Below are positions 1 through 5,565 of a DNA stretch of 5,931 nucleotides, one piece after another; the first letter of the stretch is position 1; each line of letters begins with the position of its first letter. Location of the stretch: assembly GCA_043760535.1 (NCBI GenBank), contig JAYUOV010000071.1, positions 1 to 5,931 on the forward strand, in the 5' to 3' direction. A program made the position numbers and the translations under genes. Origin of the DNA: JAZKFT01 sp043760535 (GTDB taxonomy: Bacteria; Bacteroidota; Bacteroidia; Chitinophagales; Chitinophagaceae). The notes below the pieces were generated by a model that had not been told where the DNA came from, did no database searches, and saw nothing but the letters and a program-made list of their open reading frames with translations.

Positions 1-320
1 CGCTGTGGCTTGCACCAACTCAGGTTAAGATTTTACCCATTAGCGATAAATTTACCGAATATGGGAATGATGTAATGGCCTTGCTAAAAAAGGCGGATAT
101 AAGAGTGGAATTAGACGATAGAAACGAAAAAATAGGTAAGAAAATTAGGGATACAGAATTGGAGAAAATAGCCTTTATGCTGGTAATAGGAGAGAAGGAA
201 GTGGCCGAGGGGAAAGTAGCCGTACGCAGGCAGGGCAAAGGCGACCAGGGCAGTATTTTAGTAGCCGAATTTATAGCACTGGTAAAAGAAGAAGTAGAAA
301 GTAAAAGAGCCATTGAATAG
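1..320 (+). CDS. thrS: Threonyl-tRNA synthetase, C-terminal part (5' end outside window)
   Basis: This is the anticodon-binding end of the class II synthetase that charges tRNA-Thr in the cytoplasm. The reading frame is open from base 3 to a TAG at 318-320 and gives 105 residues of a protein that is usually about 640 long. The visible part opens with LWLAPTQVKILPIS, the usual entry to the HGTP anticodon-binding domain. It continues with DDRNEKIGKKIRDTEL and then MLVIGEKEVAEGKVAVRRQG, which closely match the corresponding conserved segments of E. coli ThrRS (DLRNEKIGFKIREHTL and the GDKEVESGKVAVR region). The catalytic core and the editing domain lie upstream of the window. The gene is followed after 92 bases by infC, the common bacterial order thrS-infC. 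No sign of damage. An internal ATG at 75 is not the start, because conserved ThrRS sequence lies before it. Confidence 0.96.
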   Translation, partial: LWLAPTQVKILPISDKFTEYGNDVMALLKKADIRVELDDRNEKIGKKIRDTELEKIAFMLVIGEKEVAEGKVAVRRQGKGDQGSILVAEFIALVKEEVESKRAIE

Positions 321-345
321 TAAAATGCGAACAATATTTTCTTTC

Positions 346-376
346 TTTAACTATAATCAATAAAAATTTATATTTT
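346..376 (+). promoter_or_regulatory. Possible Bacteroidota-type promoter before infC
   Basis: The known Bacteroidota sigma-ABfr consensus is TTTG, about 19 bases, then TAnnTTTG. Here TTTA (346-349) is followed after 19 bases by TATATTTT (369-376), which is one mismatch from consensus in each element. Transcription would then begin near 382, about 30 bases before the infC start. The region is very AT-rich, so such a match could occur by chance, and infC may equally be read through from thrS. Confidence 0.25.
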
Positions 377-412
377 CATACCAAGAAAATAATTTTAATC
401 TAAAATCAATTA

Positions 413-985
413 ATGGCATTTCCCCCAAGACCAAGAGGTTTTAATCCCCGTTTTAATAGGCAGCCTGAGCCTGAACATCGAATTAACGAGAGAATCAGGG
501 TACCAGAAATTCGTCTAGTTGGCGATAATGTAGAGGTTGGTGTTTATACTACCATCGATGCCCTGAAAATAGCCCGTGAACAGGAATTGGATTTGGTAGA
601 AATTTCGCCAAACGCCGCTCCACCAGTTTGTAAAGTAATTGACTACAAAAAGTTTTTGTACGAAAAGAAACGCAAGGAAAAGGAAATGAAAGCCAATAGC
701 AAGCAAAGTGAAGTAAAAGAAATACGCTTTACACCCGGCACTGGCGATCACGACTTTGACTTTAAAGCCAAACATGCCTACGAATTTTTAAAAGATGGCA
801 ATAAGGTAAAAGCCTACGTTCAGTTTAAAGGCCGTGCCATCATGTTTCAGGACAGGGGGCAGTTGCTGCTACTAAAATTTGCCGAACGCTTAGCCGAAGT
901 GGGAGCCCTTGAAGGGTTGCCAAAGTTAGAAGGAAAAAGAATGATAGCCATTTTTGCCCCAAAGGGTAAAAAACCGGCCAAATAA
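413..985 (+). CDS. infC: Translation initiation factor IF3
   Basis: IF3 binds the 30S ribosomal subunit, keeps it apart from 50S and checks the start codon and initiator tRNA. The 190-residue product has the complete two-domain layout. A basic, proline-rich tail (residues 1-20) leads into the N-terminal domain from RINERIRVPEIRL (23-35). The family signature is seen at KVIDYKKFLYEKKR (74-87), inside the lysine-rich linker helix. The C-terminal domain follows from about residue 98, with KVKAYVQFKGR (131-141) as the usual KV-F-GR strand. The ATG at 413 is the only reasonable start: an in-frame TAA lies at 401-403, and no AUU, the rare start used by E. coli infC, falls between. There is no Shine-Dalgarno motif, as is normal in Bacteroidota. 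Translation therefore shows no sign of the classical AUU autoregulation. The usual partners rpmI and rplT do not follow. Confidence 0.97.
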   Translation: MAFPPRPRGFNPRFNRQPEPEHRINERIRVPEIRLVGDNVEVGVYTTIDALKIAREQELDLVEISPNAAPPVCKVIDYKKFLYEKKRKEKEMKANSKQSEVKEIRFTPGTGDHDFDFKAKHAYEFLKDGNKVKAYVQFKGRAIMFQDRGQLLLLKFAERLAEVGALEGLPKLEGKRMIAIFAPKGKKPAK

Positions 986-1018
986 AATAGTTTGTCTTGC
1001 CTACTTTCTAGGATGGGT

Positions 1019-1055
1019 GTAAAGCCTGCTACAGATTAAAATGTAACAGGCTTAC
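1019..1055 (+). other. Imperfect hairpin in the infC 3' region, with an alternative fold
   Basis: AAGCCTG (1022-1028) pairs with CAGGCTT (1047-1053). Inside it, TACA (1030-1033) pairs with TGTA (1042-1045) around a GATTAAAA loop, with a C/A mismatch between the two helices. GT at 1019-1020 and AC at 1054-1055 can extend the base across a bulged A. A competing small hairpin, AGGCT (1048-1052) with AGCCT (1056-1060), is followed by TTCTTT and cannot form together with the first. The function is unknown; it may be a transcript-end stabiliser, a weak first terminator, or chance. Confidence 0.35.
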
Positions 1056-1088
1056 AGCCTTCTTTAAAATGGTTCGTTAATCAATTTT

Positions 1089-1122
1089 AAAAGGATGACA
1101 ATCTAATGATTGTCATCCTTTT
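1089..1122 (+). terminator. Rho-independent terminator after infC
   Basis: A perfect 15-bp stem is seen: AAAAGGATGACAATC (1089-1103) against GATTGTCATCCTTTT (1108-1122), with a TAAT loop. The stem runs straight into TTTTTGTT on the plus strand. This fits termination of the thrS-infC transcript about 105 bases past the infC stop. The minus-strand transcript would also end its stem in a TTTT run, so the element could work in both directions, but the next gene is on the same strand. Confidence 0.85.
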
Positions 1123-1450
1123 TGTTATTAGGTTTATCCAGAACCAAAACAGGCAGAAAAGGATTTGTATTAAATATTTTGTGGTGTGATACAATAAAAC
1201 CGTATTTCCATTACAAAAAAAATGAGAATAAATAATCAAAATGCTACCTATATCTTGTAAAAATATATATGATATTTTTAATTTTTATAATAATAACTAT
1301 AACTTCTTTGTGCCACGGGATATGTTCTTTTTAGTAAAATCTTTGTTACCCATACCATTTTGAAAATGTGATTCTTATGTTTCTCTAAACCGAAATCATC
1401 GGCTAATTCTTAGTTAATCAATTTGCCATTTTTTCGTTTATTTTGTATTA

Positions 1451-2362
1451 ATGGAAAGTTTTTCTTGTTTACTTACTGGCGCCTCGGGTTTTTTAGGTAG
1501 GTATATCCATACTGAGCTAATAGCTAATGAAAATACTACCATTAGTATTGGTAGGCATTTGGGTAGTGATATTATTTGTGACCTTGCTACCCAGGTACCT
1601 GTAATAAATACCAAGCTAGATATAGTGGTACATGCAGCAGGCAAAGCCCACATTGTTCCAAAAACAGAAGCTGAAAAAAAGGATTTTTTTGACGTAAACC
1701 TCAATGGTACCATCAATTTGTGCAAAGGTTTGGAAGCTTTGGCTGTAAAACCACACTCGTTTGTTTTTATAAGCACGGTAGCTGTGTACGGTGTAGATGC
1801 CGGAGAAAATATTGATGAAGAGCATCCGCTAAATGGCAGTACACCGTATGCTTTAAGTAAATTATCTGCTGAAGATTTTTTAAAAGATTGGTGCAGCAAG
1901 CACCATGTTTTATTATCCATCCTGAGGCTGCCGCTTATTGCTGGAGCTAACCCTCCGGGAAACCTAGGTGCTATGATTAAAGGAATACAAAGTGGCAGGT
2001 ATTTTAATATAAATGGCGGGAAGGCAAAAAAATCGATTGTAATGGCCACTGATATTGCTAAGTGGATACCAGCCATTGCAGCCAAAGGCGGCACGTATAA
2101 TTTAACCGATGGCTATAACCCAAGCTTTGCCGAACTGTCGGCAACCATCGCAAAGCAGCTTGGCAAATCATCTCCCAAAAACATTCCGGGCTTTATAGCC
2201 TGGCCTTTAGCTATGGTGGGTAATGTATTAGGCAATAAGGCACCCATTAATACAGACAAACTACAAAAAATTACTGCTACCCTTACTTTTAAAGATAACC
2301 ATGCCCGTAATAGTTTTGGCTGGAATCCCCAACCGGTATTGGATGCTTTTACAATTGTGTAA
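1451..2362 (+). CDS. NAD(P)-dependent epimerase/dehydratase-family protein (nucleotide-sugar reductase or epimerase)
   Basis: An extended short-chain dehydrogenase of 303 residues, a normal length for the family. The Rossmann nucleotide-binding loop is seen at TGASGFLG (9-16, glycines 10, 13 and 16) and the supporting HAAG at 61-64. The catalytic set is complete: Ser108/Thr109 in FISTVAVYG, Tyr133 and Lys137 in PYALSK. RLPLIAG (159-165) starts the substrate-binding part. Cytosolic; no signal peptide or membrane segment. The next gene, 3 bases on, encodes a polyprenyl-phosphate sugar transferase. In known pairs of this kind (WbpV/WbpL in Pseudomonas, WreQ/WreU in Rhizobium) the dehydrogenase reduces or epimerises a UDP-4-keto-6-deoxy-N-acetylhexosamine, and the transferase then uses the product. 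That role is inferred; an ordinary UDP-hexose 4-epimerase cannot be excluded from sequence alone. The ATG start places the Rossmann loop at the usual distance from the N-terminus. No Shine-Dalgarno is seen. Confidence 0.9.
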   Translation: MESFSCLLTGASGFLGRYIHTELIANENTTISIGRHLGSDIICDLATQVPVINTKLDIVVHAAGKAHIVPKTEAEKKDFFDVNLNGTINLCKGLEALAVKPHSFVFISTVAVYGVDAGENIDEEHPLNGSTPYALSKLSAEDFLKDWCSKHHVLLSILRLPLIAGANPPGNLGAMIKGIQSGRYFNINGGKAKKSIVMATDIAKWIPAIAAKGGTYNLTDGYNPSFAELSATIAKQLGKSSPKNIPGFIAWPLAMVGNVLGNKAPINTDKLQKITATLTFKDNHARNSFGWNPQPVLDAFTIV

Positions 2363-2365
2363 CTT

Positions 2366-3325
2366 ATGTGGTATCTCATTATTTTTATTGTGCTTTTTGC
2401 TACCGAACTGCTCTATTTTAAAATTGCAGATCATTTTAATATTATAGACAAACCCAATGAAAGAAGCAGCCATGAAAGCCTTGTGCTAAGAGGTGGCGGT
2501 ATTATTTTTTCTTTGGGTGCCCTGGCATTTTTTTTTACCAATAATTTTCAATATCCATTTTTTATAATGGGTTTGGTGGCTATTACCACCATCAGTTTTG
2601 CAGATGATGTAAAGCCACAAAGCTCCACGCTGCGAGTGTTAATTCACTTTACAGCAGTGGCTTTATTAATGCACCAGCTCGATTTGTTTGTGTATGCCTG
2701 GTATTGGTGGTTGCTGGCTTTTGTGCTTTGCATTGGTATTATTAATGCCTATAATTTTATGGATGGCATTAACGGAATGACAACTGCTTACTCATTTACC
2801 GTACTTGCGGCGCTGTACTTTCTTAACCTCCAAATGCAGGTATTTAACGGCAACCTGCTTATTTGCCTTACGCTTGCCAACCTGGTTTTTTCTTTTTTTA
2901 ATGTTAGAAAAAAAGCCAAATGTTTTGCGGGTGATGTGGGTAGTATAAGCATGGCCTATAGCCTGTTATTTTTGGTAACCTGTATCATACATAATGCCGG
3001 AGCTATTTTTTATATATTACTGTTTGCCGTGTATGGTGTAGATACGGTACTTACTATCATCCACCGGCTTAGTAAAGGCGAAAATATTTTTAAAGCCCAT
3101 CGGCAACATTTGTATCAATATTTAGCCAACGAAAAAAAATACCCACACCTTTTAGTGAGTGGTATATATATGCTGATACAGGCTATAATAAGTACAGGTG
3201 TAATTTTATTATGTAAACAGGAAGCATCTACCCAATGGCTATATGCTACAGCCGTATTGTCGTTTTTAGCCATAGCACATATAGTTTTTAAAGGCAAAAT
3301 TATCAGCCAAATAAAAAAAGGATAA
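2366..3325 (+). CDS. Glycosyltransferase family 4 (WecA/WbpL-like) undecaprenyl-phosphate sugar-1-phosphate transferase
   Basis: A 319-residue polytopic inner-membrane enzyme that transfers a HexNAc-1-phosphate from its UDP form to undecaprenyl phosphate, starting a surface glycan on the cytoplasmic face. All family hallmarks are visible in order: DKPNERSSH (28-36), RGGG (42-45), FADD (78-81, the Mg-binding acidic pair), NAYNFMDGINGM (127-138), AGDVGS (188-193) and the HRQH loop motif (245-248). These are separated by about ten hydrophobic segments, from residue 2 to residue 307. The acceptor and the magnesium use are family knowledge. The exact sugar is not readable; the adjacent dehydrogenase suggests a 6-deoxy-HexNAc such as QuiNAc or FucNAc. 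It lies 3 bases after the dehydrogenase stop and is almost certainly cotranscribed and translationally coupled with it. No other glycan genes are in the window. The gene looks intact, while the DNA immediately downstream is decayed. Confidence 0.93.
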   Translation: MWYLIIFIVLFATELLYFKIADHFNIIDKPNERSSHESLVLRGGGIIFSLGALAFFFTNNFQYPFFIMGLVAITTISFADDVKPQSSTLRVLIHFTAVALLMHQLDLFVYAWYWWLLAFVLCIGIINAYNFMDGINGMTTAYSFTVLAALYFLNLQMQVFNGNLLICLTLANLVFSFFNVRKKAKCFAGDVGSISMAYSLLFLVTCIIHNAGAIFYILLFAVYGVDTVLTIIHRLSKGENIFKAHRQHLYQYLANEKKYPHLLVSGIYMLIQAIISTGVILLCKQEASTQWLYATAVLSFLAIAHIVFKGKIISQIKKG

Positions 3326-3400
3326 TTCCTTTGTGCATTTCTTTTTCTTGAAGCATTCGTAGTTTAATAGGGAAAAAAATAAACCTCCAAAACAACTACG

Positions 3401-4988
3401 ATGCGTATTAAACTGCTCATGGCAATGCTATGGCCCAGAAAGTAAAGCCTGTACTCTCTTCTGACTATTTATTGCTAATACGAAATGATACTATTCGTAG
3501 TGTAAAAAATGGGAGTGCAGATAGCAGCAATAGCATGAAACTGGCAAGGCTTCGTTTTTCTCAATCTCATTTCTCATCACAGAATCCGGTTAATAAAATT
3601 ATTTTAGATAGGGATAATTCAATAAGACTAAAGCAGGCTGGCAATGAGTTTATAAGTATTACTGGCACCGCATCTGCATCGGTAGAAAGGGAGCATATTA
3701 ACCGGATACCCGCTGTTCAAAATAAATATGTTCAAGGTCTTTCGTATGGTAATGGTTTGATATGGAACGGGCCTGAAACCGGAAAATTATATAATTATCG
3801 GCCAGCATTACAATCGTTAAAGTTAGATAGAAATAGCAATGCCTATGATGCAAATGGTAATTTGGTAAAGGCTGGAACAGGCAATGGAAATACTGCTGCT
3901 GCATTTAGTAATAGCATGTTTCGCAATGTCACTTTATTTACCCAGGCCTTTACATTGAATGCTAAATATAAAAAAATTACCTACACGTAATTGAAGTATT
4001 GCTTAAGGCAGGCAAGGCTCGGCAGCATACTCTTATAATGGATAACAAAAATTTAGCAAATCATTTTTCGGTTGCTACTGAGGCTATCTTAAAGTTTTTT
4101 CTATTAACGGCAGTTATGATTACCGCCAGGAAAGGTGTACCCATAATAACCGGAACGGTTTTCTAAATAGGGCTTATTTTAATAGTATATAAACCCCCAT
4201 AAGTTTCAATACCCGGCAAGGAAATACCATCGGTACAAAGAAAAGAAGCTATAGTTCCTATGCCGATAATCCTTTGTTTTTACTTTCAGATCCTACGCAT
4301 GGTTTTTTACAGCACCAGCATACAGCCAATATTAAGCTTGCACAAAAGTTCAAAAATTTACAAGTATAATTATCACATAGTCTTGAAAAAGTAAATCAGC
4401 AAAACAACGAAGGTTACCAGCCAGATACAGCGTTTTTTCAAAACGGCTTAATAATGAACCGAACTAAAAAAGACATCAATTATTTGTTGCAGACAAACGT
4501 GTTTTTACAATATACCAACATTTACATACAAGTATAAAATGCTTACAACAGCCAATTATTTTTTTTCTAACAAACAGGCTGTTATTGATTATAATCATCA
4601 TAGCCCTTCTTACAACTACAAACGAACTTTTTATGATGTCGTTATTTCATTTTCCCCGGAATATAATGGCAGGCACATAGAAGCAAAATTGATAGTGAGT
4701 AATAACATGTATGCTTCCAACACCAGCAATTCCAATCGTTATTTTCTGCCCGGAATATTTGGATTTACAAGGTTTCATTATCTTTTTGATAATGATGAAG
4801 TATCTATAAAACTATCAGGATCTGTTAGTAGATTCATTAGCGAACTACCAATAGACAAGTCTTTAGCTTATTCTAATCAGACACAGATCCCTGTGGGGAA
4901 AGCACAGCAATACCTGCCGGTAACAGAGGTGGAAACGTATAATAATCTGTATCAGATTCGGCATCAGGAATACACAGGCGGTGTTTAA
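3401..4988 (+). pseudogene. Decayed SusC/RagA-like TonB-dependent outer-membrane receptor (barrel remnant)
   Basis: Outer-membrane receptors of this type import large nutrients using TonB energy. The remnant must be read through several frames. Frame 2 (3401-3430) gives MRIKLLMAML, the start of a signal peptide that runs out of frame to a TAA at 3443. Frame 1 (3430-3990) gives MAQKVKP, then barrel sequence with IPAVQNKYVQG, IWNGPETG and YDANGNLVKAGTGNG, typical of SusC-like proteins after the plug. Frame 3 (about 3987-4100) gives LLKAGKARQHTL and NKNLANHFSVATE. Frame 2 (about 4100-4537) gives SINGSYDYRQE, NRNGFLNRAYFNS, SSYADNPLFLLSDP and EGYQPDTAFFQNGL, with TAA stops at 4190, 4367 and 4535. 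Frame 3 (4536-4988) gives FFLPGIFGFTRFHYLF, QQYLPVTEVETYNNLYQ and EYTGGV, then a TAA. The shift at 4095-4100 fits loss of one T from a T run. I see no carboxypeptidase-like or plug domain and no C-terminal barrel end. Non-functional as it stands; the substrate is unknown. Confidence 0.85.
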
Positions 4989-5005
4989 ATTGAATACATG
5001 AATAA

Positions 5006-5505
5006 AATGTACAAGAGGGGCAAAATTATTTTACTGTAAAATACCCTAAACCAGAACAGGCTATTCATTATAATCTGGAAATATCTTACAATACTTTTAC
5101 CCCACCCAACAGCGATAAGGTCGATTTAAAATGAGTACGCATATTAAATCTAATGATGTGTATGTAGGCGAAACCCTAAGGCTGCAAATTAGTATTACCA
5201 ATACATAGTCCGTCTTTCAGCCAATGGCCGTTGCCAAAATAGGCTTACCGGCTGGCCTTAGTGCTCAGCCATGGCAGCTAAAAGAAATAATGGAAAAGAA
5301 CCAGGTTGCATATTACGAGATATTCGATAATTACCTGGTGTTCTATTGGATGGGCTTTGCTGCTAACGAAACCAAAATGATACATCTAGCTCTTAAAGCC
5401 GAAGTGGCTGGTACATATAAGGCAAAATTATCTAACACTTAACTCTATTATACACCGGATTACAAACATTGGAACGACGGGACTGCAATAACGATAAGGC
5501 AATAA
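5006..5505 (+). pseudogene. Decayed C-terminal end of an alpha-2-macroglobulin family protein
   Basis: Bacterial alpha-2-macroglobulins are large envelope proteins thought to trap attacking proteases. Only about the last 165 residues remain, out of roughly 1,500-2,000 in a typical intact protein. Frame 2 (5006-5131) gives NVQEGQNYFTVKYPKPEQ and HYNLEISYNTFTPPNSD. One base appears to be lost in the A run at 5128-5131, since frame 2 then meets TGA. Frame 1 (5131-5505) continues with KSNDVYVGETLRLQIS, then AKIGLPAGLSAQPWQLKE, FDNYLVFYWMG, LKAEVAGTYKAK and LYYTPDYKHW. The pattern GLPAGL..QPWQLKE...L.LKAE.PGTY...LYYTPEYKHW is the typical end of the receptor-binding-type domain in these proteins. 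In-frame stops lie at 5206 (TAG) and 5440 (TAA); the natural stop appears to be the TAA at 5503. An internal ATG at 5224 yields a 72-residue open frame, but this is just the longest uninterrupted piece. No start or promoter of its own is visible. Confidence 0.82.
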
Positions 5506-5565
5506 TCTCTAAAAAAAATCCTGTATAGCGTTAGTGGAACAGAATTTTACTATTTAAAAAAATAG

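Larger units (their letters stand above)
986..1450. other. 465-base gene-free region between infC and the sugar genes
   Basis: No reading frame here resembles a protein. In particular, nothing resembles ribosomal proteins L35 or L20, which normally follow infC. The left third holds two hairpins, listed separately. The right part (about 1140-1450) is strongly AT-rich with runs such as AAAAATATATATGATATTTTT near 1259-1279. It must contain the promoter of the dehydrogenase gene at 1451, but I could not find a convincing TTTG / TAnnTTTG pair at the right spacing. The 12-mer GTTAATCAATTT occurs at both 1076-1087 and 1413-1424. Confidence 0.8.

Noticed and set aside
515..775. Minus-strand open frame opposite infC.
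   Set aside because: It is a shadow of the infC coding sequence, with a phenylalanine-rich translation typical of antisense frames.
1422..1445. TTTG (1422) and TTATTTTG (1438) as a promoter for the dehydrogenase gene.
   Set aside because: The spacing is only 12 bases and transcription would begin at or after the ATG, so it does not fit the Bacteroidota promoter layout.
986..1450. A tRNA gene, CRISPR array or small ORF in the gene-free stretch.
   Set aside because: There is no cloverleaf with a T-loop, no regularly spaced repeats, and the short frames have no plausible protein character.
1438..2094. A long open frame of 218 codons on the minus strand.
   Set aside because: It lies opposite the dehydrogenase, whose Rossmann and YxxxK motifs are unmistakable; the antisense translation resembles nothing known.
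3317..3332. Short hairpin AAAGGA/TCCTTT around the stop codon of the transferase gene, as a terminator.
   Set aside because: The stem is only 6 bp with two G-C pairs and is followed by GTGC before the T-rich stretch; too weak to support.
3330..3367. TTTG (3330) plus TAGTTTAA (3360) as a promoter for the receptor remnant.
   Set aside because: The spacing is 26 bases and the second element has two mismatches; not supportable.
4190..4537. Reassignment of TAA as a sense codon, because several TAA codons interrupt recognisable protein sequence.
   Set aside because: The intact genes infC, the dehydrogenase and the transferase end in TAA, and the broken region also needs frameshifts, so ordinary decay explains it.
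4989..5005. Insertion sequence or attachment site at the receptor/macroglobulin junction.
   Set aside because: There are no terminal inverted repeats, transposase fragment or target duplication visible in these few bases.
3401..5505. Frameshifts as mere sequencing or assembly errors in homopolymers.
   Set aside because: Some shifts do lie in T or A runs, but there are also five in-frame stops, missing domains and an abrupt junction, while flanking genes with long homopolymers (such as the runs of T and A in the transferase) are intact.
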